Source: Nipponacmea schrenckii
Taxonomy: Eukaryota > Mollusca > Gastropoda > Lottiidae
NCBI GenBank assembly: GCA_030562195.1
Contig: JAUJPP010000005.1
Location: 6,816,826 to 6,880,825, forward strand
Length of the DNA stretch: 64,000 bases
Reading direction: 5' to 3'
In this document: in pieces, positions 1-11,300 of the stretch
How positions within the stretch are numbered: position 1 is the first letter of the stretch
Layout: each line of letters starts with the position of its first letter
Program-made: the position numbers and the translations under genes
Notes under the pieces: generated by a model
Databases searched by the model: none
Told to the model about the DNA's origin: nothing
What the model saw: only the letters and a program-made list of their open reading frames with translations

Positions 1-97
1 ATAGATATACGATTCAATCTGTGAAAAGTTTAGTACAGATCTCTCCACCACCTGGCCTTATTGTGATGTCAATGTTTCAGCTAGGTAGGTTTTAAAT

Positions 98-380
98 TTG
101 GTGAAACTTTATGGCTTAAGACTTAAGAATCTGGTAGAAAGGATCCTTAACTGTGAACCTAAGTTGTTATCCTTGTGAAATCAATACGAAGAAGCTTGTC
201 CAAGGACCAGCTGGTAGAAAGGATCCTAAGTTGTTATTCTTATGCTATAATGTTTGGCCATGGACACGTTGGTAGAAAATATTCTAACTTAAATTGTTTG
301 CCCTGTCTGTTCCCTCTTTTAATGATAAGATCATTGGCAAGAAGTTTGCCCAAGGACCAACAGGTAGATTGGTGTTCAGT
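98..380. repeat. ~80-bp dispersed/tandem repeat family, copy in VPS13B intron
   Basis: Degenerate tandem copies of a unit containing GGACCAGCTGGTAGAAAGG, then GGATCC, then CCTAAGTTGTTATCCTTG. The same unit recurs at 1155-1362, 15010-15195 (reverse orientation) and 57235-57525. It lies in the intron before the first visible VPS13B exon. No coding potential is evident. Confidence 0.75.
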
Positions 381-422
381 TCTGTGTGTTTGCTGATGAA
401 GTATTTCTTGACATTTTTTCAG

Positions 423-3400
423 TGCTACGTCTGTACCACATATAACGTCAACCTGCCCCTCGGACTATCATGATATCCCACAACCCTCGGTAGAACTCAG
501 CGTTCGCTTATCAGAATATCTACCTGGTTGTAATACTCTATTGGTTGATATCACACCCGAGTCCTTGGTTACCAACCTGTCGGGTATAGAGTTAATGATT
601 GTTGCCAACCAACAGAACTGGTGCCTTGGTAACGGCAAGACTTTTACTCTACCACAGTTAAAGGTGAGTTGTCAAGCTTGTTTTTTTCTGAATTAGAATT
701 GATCATTTCTGAATTCTTCTAAGAAATTCTGCCAAGATTGTAATAATGCCCTCTGTTGCCTATATTTTTTGCAGACGTCTGATTTTGAAGTAGGATATAT
801 GAAGGAAGGAGTAATATTAAAATCTGCAGCAATTCCACTCTCTAATGATGAAGTATCATCAAAACTCTACAGTACCGATATCGGTCGTGTTCTATTTATT
901 GATGGTCTAGTTCAGGTTACCATAGTGATACCTGGTCAGAATAATCAGGTAAGTGTGTTTATTATAAATCTTTATAAATATTGTCTAACATACATGCGTT
1001 CCGTTATTGTACCCATGTTGTCGAGTTAGTACGGCTAGTGCATCGCACCAATAAGTAAAATTTCGACAGAAAGAGCATTGATGTTAAAAGGTTTGTGAAA
1101 TACCATCTGTTAAAACAAACCTAGGAAACCAATGTTGATTTGGGGTAAAATCATTTGACCAATGAAGTTTGATCAAGGACCAGCTGGTAGAAAAGATCCT
1201 TAATTGTGAACCTAAGTTGTTATCCTTGTAATATCAATACCAAGAAGTTTGGTCAAGGACCAGCTGGTAGAAGGATCCATAATTGTGAACCTTAGCTGTT
1301 TTCCTTGTTAAATCAATACCAAGAAGTTTGATTAAGGACCAGCTGGAAGAAGGGATCCTTCAGAGACTCAGAGCTAGTGTCAGGGGTAAATAGACTCATT
1401 ATAAATGCTTGATATTTTCCAGATTTTATATTTAACACTGAAATCTGAAGTTCGTCACGCTATGAGAATTATAACTATTAGAGAAGGCTTCTGTTTTATT
1501 AACCAGACCAACATTCCACTTGTAGCTCAGTTAATCTCCCTTCCTCTCGGTTCGTCTAAGGTAGGTAACATCTGAAACTATCACATCGTTCTTACATCAT
1601 AGAAATAACAGACATTTGCTAAATTACAACGCCAGACGTAATCAGTCAAATGATGTCAAGGGTCATGATATTTTCCCGTTAAAAAAGTTGTCGCAGCAAA
1701 GTAGCGCCTTTGAAATGTTTCATGATAATATACAAATGATTCAAACATGCATGTTTTTTCTCTGTCATTTTACACGTCTGTGTTTTGTTTTTGTTCCAGA
1801 TGAACATTCCAGAAAGTGGTGTATCTCAAGAATCCATTCCAGTATCCCAGCAACCCTCAGTTAACTGTCTCCGCCCACTTTTATTCTGGTCTCTATATTC
1901 AACACATGACCTTCGACCTCAGACTGACAACTTTACCCAATACATTCATTACTTGTTATTCAAAGATGGCCGACCGCCTAGCAACCAAAATCAAGATGGC
2001 TGCCAAAATAATTCAGATTTTTGGTCCATTCCAATTCGTGTTGCTGCCAATGCTGAGGGGATGAGACACACAGTTTCAATCCCACAATCCAATAGAGAAG
2101 ACTATTACAGTTGGCCATATTGTTTGTGTGGCCAGATTAAAAATGGCGTGACGTATCTAACGTTGATGGAAGATTTTAGCTCTATTTGTGTTCTGTATAA
2201 TAATTGTCCATTTTCTGTTCTGTATGGTCAGACCTTGATGAATATTACTCTCTCTGGTAAGGTCAAAGTTCAAATTATCCGTTGTCAAGTATGGCTTCCT
2301 TTAAGATCTTGACTGTTTTGTCTGTATTGTTTGGTTTGAGGCAACTGAGGAAAATAAGGGCCCAGTTTGTACCAAAATATAATTATTATAAAATATTCAT
2401 GGAAATCATTCAAAGATTCGTCCAAAACGCCTCCTTTTCAAATCCTTCCACAAGTTATCTATCCTTTATTTCAGACATAACTATCCAAGAAGAAGCAGAA
2501 CTACTCAATACATTACCCAGAGTACCTCCTGGTGGACATGCTCACTACACCATGCCACATCTAAACTCGGTGTTCCCGTTACCAGACGGTGTCAAGTATC
2601 CCAAGGTGCACTTCTGCTCTGAAACCCAGCAGACGGGCGTTGGACATTCTCCATGGAGTTTGGGCGTAGATTTAATGTCAGGGAATACATTTGTTAAATT
2701 GCCTCAAGTTGCTGATGTAAAAATCGAGGTTCAGCGAAAAGCTGGAATTATTGAAGTGGTCATGGAACCAGTCGGAAAGGCTGAGATTTCAGCTCGTGAA
2801 ATACGAAGCAGGTTAAAGGGAGGTAATCAAGAAATTAAAATCACAGAAAGTGAGAAATCAGAATCACACGCTCAAACTACTGTCGAACTTAAACCATTGG
2901 TGAAAAGGAAAGCAAGATTAAAGGAAAACGTGTCAAACATTTTCATTGGTTGTTACATAGATCATTTTTCATTGGCTATTCTTGACGAAACGACTTCCAT
3001 GGATACGATTAGTGAAGTATTGAGACTAAGTATGGATCGTGTCTTCCTAGCAACGTACCCAGTGACCTCTCAATCACATTCCTCTAGTGTCTCTATTTGT
3101 ATTGGAAATTTACAACTGGATAATCAAGCCTATGGTAGTGGACAGTTTGATTTTCCAGTCATTATTTTACCTCAACAGAAGACAGAACCATATTTAAATT
3201 TAGATGACATAGAATCATTATCTGTGATAGAACGCTATGCCGTTTTTAAAAGCTCAAGTTTTTTAAATTTTCAAATTGTGATTTCATCAAATTGTTTGGA
3301 CCAATCAGTGATTGAGTCGCTAGATGTTTCTATGAAACCAGCCTCTCTTTACATTGATGACATGTTTATTTATAGACTGCTAAAAGAAGTCGAACTTCTG

Positions 3401-5986
3401 TTGCCGGCATCATTATCAGCAGACGTCAAACCAACCAAGTGTGAATTACCAAATAAGGATATTTTAAGTGTGGCTTACTGTCTCAGCAATCCAATCAGAA
3501 TACAGCATTTGTCTATACAACCAATCAAAATACTTTTAAGTGTGCATGCGTCGATGAAACTATATTTAGCGGCAGATCACACGCCTCTGTCATTCAGCTG
3601 TTTTGAGCGAAGAAATCTATGCACTACCAGCGCTCAATTAGTACGTGCTGTCGTCATGCACTACGCATCAGGAGCTATATTTAGAGCAGGTACGTTACAC
3701 TGGAACTTATTTAATCCTTGGGCAATGGGGGAAAATTATGCTTCCATTAATTGCAATTAAAAAAAAAATCACTCTAAGCACCTTTTTTGCAGTGACTTAT
3801 TGGCAAGAGGTCACGACTTATACTTCCTCGCATGTAATTAACTTAAAGAAATCTGCACTGTTTATGAATATTTCAAATCATAATATTTTTGATATCATGT
3901 CTCTGATTGGTTAAAATTTATTTTACAGGTATTGTGATTGGTTCATTGGAGATTCTAGGTAATCCCACAGGTCTAGTACGTAGTTTTAGTATTGGTATGA
4001 CTGATTTAGTCCGGATGCCGTATTCAGGCTTGACTCGGGGACCTGGTGCCTTTGTTAGTGGCATTTCAGGCGGAATGGGGTCGTTATTCCGAAACGTTTC
4101 AGCAGGTAACAATTCTTTCATGTATTACAATTCTTATAGAGCACAATTACTGAGTTTATTTTAAGGGACTTGTTGATCTTTCTCGGATTATCTATACTTT
4201 GATATCCAGACTTTTACAAACTGATAGATATAGATATATTTGCATTGTTTGTAGGTATGATTACATCAATAACCAATCTAGCCTCCAGTGTGTCCAGAAA
4301 TATGGATCGTCTCTCGATGGACGCCACACATCTAGAACGGCAGGAAGAGAACCGCAGGAACCGACCAATCGGCTTGTCAGATGGTTTACGACAAGGTTTT
4401 ACTGGGTTTGGTTTGAGTTTGTTAGGTAAAGATTCATTGCCCTTTCATTATTTCAACGTCTTCTTTTGCCATAGATTTCTTTTTTTTTTTTCGCATTTTG
4501 AAACATTTAGCTGTTAGTTTTGAATGGATATCAATATTTGAATGAGGCACAGTCTGACAAAGAAAAGTTTTTGATTGTTCTCACTCATAACGACAAAATA
4601 GAGAAACTAACCTACTGTTGTATTGTAATCAGGACTGTATTTGGAAACTTTGAGTTATCTTTCCGAAATTGAATATTGACAAAATGGCTAAATATTTGTC
4701 TATTTACCAGGTGCTGTAGCAGGGTTAGCTGATCAACCATTACAGAACGTAATATCTACACAAGATGGTGGTGAACGAAGATCTTCAACGTCTGCTATGG
4801 CCAGTGGTCTGGTAACAGGAATGGGTAAAGGTTTAGTTGGCATAGTAACCAAACCAATAGGGGGAGCTGCAGAGTTGGTTTCTCAAACGGGACAAGGTAC
4901 GTAGCAACAATATAATATTATTAAAAATGTTTTTTTTCTCTAAATTTTGGTTGGCAAATGCTCTAATGTGAACCATCAAATTGGTCTATAGTTCCAGTCT
5001 ATTATTTTCAGGAATTTTACATGGTACAGGACTGGGTCAGTTGCCACAGCGATTAGAGAAACCACGGTTACTGCCCCGATCTGTTGCTAGTAACGCCATT
5101 ATCAAATATCCACTGTAAGTGTTTGTTGATTTTTCTTATTTCTGGCTCATGAATAATTTACAAGTATTATGCGCACTTTTTGACCCTTGAAAGGGTTCGC
5201 TAATTGGGGGCAACATTTTTAATTCTGATAAACACTTTCAGAATTTCACTGTAGATTTCCGTTACAATATTACGTCAAAAGGTTTTGTTCTCTTATAAAT
5301 CGTTCAAAATTAGACATCAGCTTTAAGTTTTAAGGGTTTTTTTCCAGAAAAATATTCCAAAGTCTTCCCACAACTCAGTTTCTGATATCAGTCGACGCTT
5401 GTCACCTTGACCTTGTGGGGTTAGAGGTCATGGTCACATTGATATTGACCTCTGACATCCTGTTTGTGGTAAACAATGAGGAAGATGCTCAGCAGCAAGC
5501 CTTTTCCATACGGGAGCTAGAGTGTTTTGGGAAATCTGAAGACCCTTCGTTGATCTCGTTAATTTGGACTGATAATTTATTCCGAGCCCACACTGAGGTT
5601 GGTTTCACTTTTATTTCTATCATTTTATTTCTACTTCTGCTTGGAAAGTTAATAATACTTTTACAATCAAGGCAAAATTTCCCTCACTGCACACTTCATA
5701 GTGAAAGCCTTCTTCATATGATTAATTTTTATTTCCTTCTTTTCAGCATGACAATTCAAACAGTGATCGTGTAGCAGCTTTCGTTGACTCCGCCCCTACA
5801 TTTGGACCATCAACCAATGAGGAAGGAGGAGGCAATGATAGCCAATCAGACGGGACATCAGTCTCGGGGAGTGTAACAGCTCCGCAGTATGATTTTCACG
5901 TTAATCCTGAGTTTAGAAATAGTTTTATTGCAATGTTTAATATTGTCAAACATAAAATACTGAGTAGGGGATTCCCCCTTTTATAG
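423..5986 (+). CDS. VPS13B: VPS13B, C-terminal part (11 exons, 5' end outside window)
   Basis: Exons read as 423-663, 775-948, 1423-1560, 1800-2256, 2475-3689, 3929-4105, 4255-4425, 4711-4896, 5012-5114, 5348-5597 and 5747-5986. Phases agree at every junction and give about 1,116 residues ending in TAG, roughly the last quarter of a protein that is about 4,000 residues in other animals. VPS13B is a bridge-like lipid transfer protein acting at Golgi and endosomal contact sites. The first exons should fall in the adaptor-binding region. The exons from 3929 to 5114 encode the Gly-rich C-terminal segment typical of VPS13B (for example GSLFRNVSAG, SRNMDRLSMD and GMGKGLVGIVTKPIGGAAEL). The exon at 5348 looks like the PH-like C-terminal domain, with FLISVDACHLDLVGLEV. 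The short 218-bp intron 2257-2474 is partly open, so the plus-strand open frame beginning at 2282 overstates the exon. The family call rests on remembered VPS13B motifs and is firm; the subdomain limits are approximate. Confidence 0.92.
1155..1362. repeat. ~80-bp repeat family, second VPS13B intron copy
   Basis: About 2.5 copies of the same unit as at 98-380 (GGACCAGCTGGTAGAA ... CCTAAGTTGTTATCCTTG), in the intron between exons 775-948 and 1423-1560. Confidence 0.75.
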
Positions 5987-6115
5987 TAGGACCCTGGGGC
6001 TGCATGGCTGGGTCAGATTTGGTACCCTTTACCTCTTTTATAGTAGGACCATGGGGCTGCATGGCTGGGTCAGATTTGGTACTCTTTACCTCTTTTATAG
6101 TAATGGGGCTGTTTT
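5978..6115. repeat. 57-bp tandem repeat overlapping the VPS13B stop codon
   Basis: About 2.4 copies of a 57-bp unit starting CTTTTATAGTAGGACC and containing GGGGCTGCATGGCTGGG. The VPS13B TAG stop (5984-5986) lies inside the first unit. Degenerate continuation is visible to about 6200. Confidence 0.8.
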
Positions 6116-6436
6116 TGCTTCATGATGGTTGTCGATTTGGTAGGCTTTACCTCTTTCTATTTTGGGCATGGGTGTTACATTGAGTTGGTCAGATTTTATG
6201 GTCTTGTCCTTTCTTATTGAGATCTTGTCAAGGTATTTACTCTTTTATTGGACATGGTCTGTCATGGTCTGTCTTTCCTTCCTCTTATATGAGATCTTGT
6301 TCAAGGTTTTCTCTTCTTTTGAATCTGTCAATCTAAATCTATCTCCTCTAGGTATGGACTTGGTATTTCAGTCACTGTCAGATTGTGAGTTCAGGAAAGA
6401 GGAGATTGTTGCTTTTATTCCGTAGAAAGACTCTGT

Positions 6437-6786
6437 TACAAGGTATAAAGTCTACGAGAAATACAAACCAGCTGATTGGTTACAAGGTATAAAGTCAATT
6501 AGAAATACAAACCAGCTGATTGGTTACAAAGTATAAAGTCAATTAGAAATACAAACCAGCTGATTGGTTACAAGAGTATAAAGTCAATTAGAAATACAAA
6601 CCAGCTGATTGGTTACAAGGTATAAAGTCAATTAGAAATACAAACCAGGCTGATTGGTTACAAGGTATAAAGTCAATTAGAAATACAAACCAGCTGATTG
6701 GTTACAAGGTATAAAGTCAATTAGAAATACAAACCAGCTGATTGGTTACAAGGTATAAAGTCAATTAGAAATACAAACCAGCTGAT
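6437..6786. repeat. 44-bp minisatellite in VPS13B 3' UTR
   Basis: About eight copies of a 44-bp unit, CTGATTGGTTACAAGG followed by TATAAAGTCAATTAGAAAT and ACAAACCAG. It sits between the VPS13B stop and the candidate poly(A) signals, so it is probably transcribed as 3' UTR. Confidence 0.88.
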
Positions 6787-6808
6787 GGTGCTTCATTGAA
6801 ATGATGAT

Positions 6809-6832
6809 AATAAATTGTAAATACACAATAAA
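6809..6832 (+). other. Candidate VPS13B polyadenylation signals
   Basis: Two AATAAA hexamers at 6809-6814 and 6827-6832 lie about 820 bases after the VPS13B stop. No closer AATAAA was noticed. Use is inferred. Confidence 0.4.
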
Positions 6833-7679
6833 TTAACAAATAAACAAATTAACTAACTGGCTAATTGTAAATATAAATTCTAGGTGTAGTTCTTGGGCAC
6901 ATTCTCAATTTTTGAATATCACATCCATCCCTACACAGTTGAGTTTTGGGTATGAAGAGGATACCTAGAGTGGTAGCAATGTGGTTTTCGTACTTTTATA
7001 TTTTTGTGGGTAATGTTTTTGTAAGACTGTGGAGGTAATAGGTGTGGTATAAATTTGTTAATGTAAGTTACTAAGATGTTTTTGATTCTGTGTTGTTGAC
7101 TGTGATATATAGTTTTGGTTCCTGGACTTCCACTCCTCTTTTAGTTTCTATACCCATCCAACCTCACTCTTCAGTTATGATGGTCAAGTTTTAATCCCCT
7201 ATAGAGAGTCCACGTAACAGTACTAGGGTTTAATGTCTAGGCATTATTATACGCCTAACAATATTACATAGCAAATAATGTTTTTTGCTTTGTTGGTTTG
7301 TCAACAGGGTGGCCCTTTAACAGTTAAATTCATGCCCCTTTCAGAGAGTCCACATATTTTGGTTTCAACAGTGTGGCCCTATTACAGAGGGTCCACAAAT
7401 ATTGGTTTATTATGGAGGCATTGCTATAGCAATTAATATGTAATTAATGTGTTGTGGTATCTGGGTTTGTATTCCAGACATCTATTTCAGAGAGTCCACA
7501 TAGCTAATATTAAATCCTAGTATGAATTGTTTATTTGAAATTCATAACTCTAACCGGTAACTTTGTATTTTATCATTTGTTATTGGGACAATATCTCACT
7601 TATTGACTTTCTATAACTTGGATCAAGTCTACTTTCAATTTAACTTCAATAACATCCAGACTTGAACAAATACATCAGT
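6833..7679. other. Intergenic DNA, no gene seen
   Basis: No supported exon. Short degenerate repeats of GAGAGTCCAC occur at about 7205, 7345, 7387 and 7491, with nearby GTGGCCCT words, suggesting an old eroded repeat. Confidence 0.5.
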
Positions 7680-7916
7680 TTGATTGGATTATATTTGAAT
7701 TTATTCTTCGTTACTGACCAATCAGATAACTGGGACGCTAAAAGCATTAGTCTGATTGGTTGATAGAAATTTATTTGAATTTGATTATAAGGATTGACCA
7801 ATCAGATAACTGGAACGCTAAAAGCATTAGTCTGATTGGTTGATAGAAATTTATTTGAATTTTATTATAAGGATTGACCAATCAGATAACTGGGACGCTT
7901 AAAGCATTAGTCTGAT
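7680..7916. repeat. 80-bp tandem repeat, ~3 copies
   Basis: Three near-identical 80-bp units containing TGATTGGTTGATAGAAATTT and GACCAATCAGATAACTGGGA. Each unit carries oppositely oriented CCAAT-box-like words. Located between the convergent VPS13B and kringle genes. Confidence 0.85.
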
Positions 7917-7949
7917 TAAGTTTTGAAGAAATAGAATGAGAAAGCATGT

Positions 7950-8030
7950 AAAAGGTCTGAAGAAGTTATCAGAAGCTGTCTGAAGAAGTTATCAGAAGCT
8001 GTCTGTGAAGTTATCAGAAGCTGTCAGTGA
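7950..8030. repeat. Short tandem repeat (~20-24 bp unit)
   Basis: Three copies of GAAGTTATCAGAAGCTGTC with slightly varying spacers. Confidence 0.75.
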
Positions 8031-8262
8031 GATATTGTTTTTTTTTTGTTATATCATGATATATATTTAAATTGGGTCGATTAATAAATTATAGAAATAA
8101 TGTCTTGTTATTTATATAAAGGGCAGTGTGGGTTAGGTTTGGTTGTTACACGAACAACCACGTATGTATAGTTCTTATAGAGATACAAATACACCGGCTG
8201 TTACAATGCACAGAATAAAAATATCAATTTGCTCTTCTTTTCTTTTGGAAATTATCAATTAA

Positions 8263-8268
8263 TTTTAT
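8263..8268 (-). other. Candidate polyadenylation signal of the kringle gene
   Basis: AATAAA on the minus strand about 127 bases downstream of the TAA stop at 8395-8397. Confidence 0.4.
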
Positions 8269-8394
8269 TGATTTAGTATTATATTATTTAAATTGTCAAT
8301 ACACCACCAGACTGTTTTTTATAATAATAGTGGAAAGTTGATGGTTTCTTAAGGCTACCCGTGTTTTAAAAAAATCTACAAACGTAACAAAATT

Positions 8395-11300
8395 TTACAA
8401 TCGGATCAACTGGTCACTAGGCCCTTTAAATCTATGGTTTAAAATGATGTAAACATGGTATATTAGTGTGAATACGTCCGGTAAAACAATCAACAACATC
8501 ACACAAATGAAAAGAGCTAAAGCAGACGAGCCAAGATACGTAGCAGACGGTCTTGCGTCATAAGCTGACGTCAGTTTTCGTACCGTTGACGTCAGTTTCT
8601 GTTTCTCGATGTGAAGTTTTTTATGGATCTGAGCAATCCTCTCCTCCATGCTTTCATTCGTCAATAAAGATGGTTCCATATTGCATTGACAATAGCAAAG
8701 GTTTTCAGGATTTACTGTCCAAGAAGATGTGTTTCCGTTGTAGATCTGACCACCGGAAGTGACGGACTTTTGGTTGGTAGTCGTAGTCGCTGGAACGAAG
8801 GGTGAGGTTTTTGAGTCTTCTGCTGTTGAAATCTTAGTCGTAGAGAAAGTAGCAGTGGTTTTGGGTTCTGTTTTCGCTGTCGTTTTATTAACGGAGGTAG
8901 TCACCTCTATAGATGTTGTAACGTCAGTAGCTGTAAGGGTAGTTGACGCAGTCGTTGGTTCTGTTGTTGCGTCAGTAGCTGCAAGGGAAGTGGACGCAGT
9001 CGTTGGCTCTGTTGTTACGTCAGTAGCTGTAAGGGTAGTGGGCGCAGTCGTTGGTTCTGTTGTTACGTCGGTAGCTGTAAGGGAAGTGGACGCAGTCGTT
9101 GGTTCTGTTGTTACGTCAGTAGCTGCAAGGGAAGTGGACGCAGTCGTTGGTTCTGTTGTTACGTCGGTAGCTGTAAGGGTAGTGGACGCAGTCGTTGGTT
9201 CTGTGGTATTTAGATCTTAATGGAAGAATCAAATATTGAGATGAGATGAAGGGTAACATATTCTTAAAAACTACTGAAATGAATGGAGTTTTACGTCTTA
9301 CTTTTCTGCACCTTATGGGCTAACGAAGACGGGCAACGCCATGCAGTGTGCTTTGAGGGAAATTTTGCAGGACAGTGGCATTAGCCTGCTCTTTTACGAT
9401 TTCCAACTGTCGAGGGATGTAGCACACGGGGCCTCGGTTTATTGTCCCATCCGAACGAGTAGACGCTTTTTCCAAGTCAGTCCCTCCGACCTGCATCACT
9501 GACAAGGGGAAACCGGGCTACTACATTCTTAGACCAAGATACAAATAACCAGGTGATCTAGTAGTCTGTTGGTGGTCAATAACGTACAGCAGAGATTTCC
9601 CTAATCGGACAATTATCTCCCCAAAGTTTGGCTCGACACATGCTGCTGACACGTGGTTTGGATATCACTCACCATAGCTTTCAAGATGAAACTCGGTCAA
9701 AATCAAATCTTCTGATCCAAAACAATACAGACGTGGACTATTTTGTAAATACCGTCTTCTAAACCATCTTTCAGTTATATTAACTCTATAACGTCGGAAA
9801 TATTTTGTTCCGCTAAACCAATAACATTTCGGAAACCAAAGATGGCTGGTGAAATCCTTCTTGTAGTTGTATTGGATATACCGAAGTTCTCTCGCTGAAA
9901 ATATACCCAGTACACTATACATAGTATACTGTGAACCCTGTAGTCTAAATTTGTTGACAAGCTCAGTCACAGAGTGGCATTTTAAGTCTCCCCAGTCCTT
10001 AACTCATTTATGGTGAAACACCCCCCCCCCCCCCAAAGATGGCAGTGGTATTGATATTAAAAGTCTTACAACTTAGGTTCAAAGTTTCCGTTCTTCCAGC
10101 AATATTTCTGTATCGATCTTTCTAAGAATGTCTGTACCCATGCACAGCTGTGTCGACTGGAGTAAAGAAGAAAGATTCAATACTTACGACACTTGATGGT
10201 TTCACAACGTTCAAACGTTCCATCGACGTCCGTGAAGCACCATGGCGTTGAGTAACCGTTTCCAGGGTTCCTGCAGTACTTGTTGAATTTCTTGTTGTCT
10301 TCGACACTTCTGTTGCTGTCCATGCTGCTCCAGTCGGTGCAATTTGTACCCATAGACGTGACACTTAATTGACCTTCGTAATCCTGTCCGTGTTTTTGTT
10401 TGGAGCAGTGATCTGTTGCAATAGGAAGGACCATCGTTAGTGATTGTGATCCGGAATTTAAGGGCAGGTACATACACCTTGATGATGCTAAATAGAACTC
10501 GGAACTAGATCTGCTAGTTCATCCACAGTAATAGTCACTGGATTCAAGGTCTTTTAAAGCAAGGAACTAACCACCCTGGTCGATATAGTTGGACGATTAT
10601 TTACTAATGAAACCAGAATATTGGAGCTTATTGTCCTGAATGATCAACCCACTTACCACAATCTAAAACCGGGCAAGGCTGTTCTTCAGTGTAGTTGTTG
10701 ATGAAGCACCACGGTCGACTGTGATTCCTGCTAGGATCCCGACAGTAATTTTCAGCTCCAGTAGCCGATGGATCGGGAAGGTAATCAAATGTCATTTGAT
10801 AACTGGCTGGAACACCGTCCCACCTTTCACATGCATGCCCAAATATGGTATGGTTCATCTTACCCTGGTATAAGAAAGGATGCCGTGGGAAACATTCGTA
10901 GGCTGAAATATTGACAGGAAAGTGTCACGAATGGCATTAAACAGTCACATGAACACTCTAAAGAAATATACGTTGCTAAGTTGGTCTGCCATTTTATATA
11001 AAGCTTATTTTCTCGATAAGCGAACACGACAGGGGTCATGTTTATCCATTTGTATGGGTGGGATGACGGTTGTCGGTAGGGAGACGCTGTACCATAATGT
11101 TAGCGAAGATGTAGTCGAGCTGATTTGAATAAATGGTGTTTAAATTGTAAAAGAATGCTTAGACCTTTTGGGGTAATATCCACGGATGCGATATTGTTTG
11201 TTAACACAATGTAATACGATGATTGTATTATTGAACTCGGCTCACCTTGTGGTTCGTTGATTTGTCCAAGAACGTGAACTTCACACAGGGATATTGTGAC

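Noticed and set aside
2282..2474. VPS13B open frame extended upstream to an ATG at 2282
   Set aside because: The acceptor at 2472-2474 joins in frame to the donor at 2257; the extra stretch is intron that happens to be open.
8759..9220. 153-codon plus-strand Val-rich frame
   Set aside because: It is the opposite strand of the Thr-rich stalk exon of the kringle gene, which has the membrane span, stop codon and poly(A) signal.
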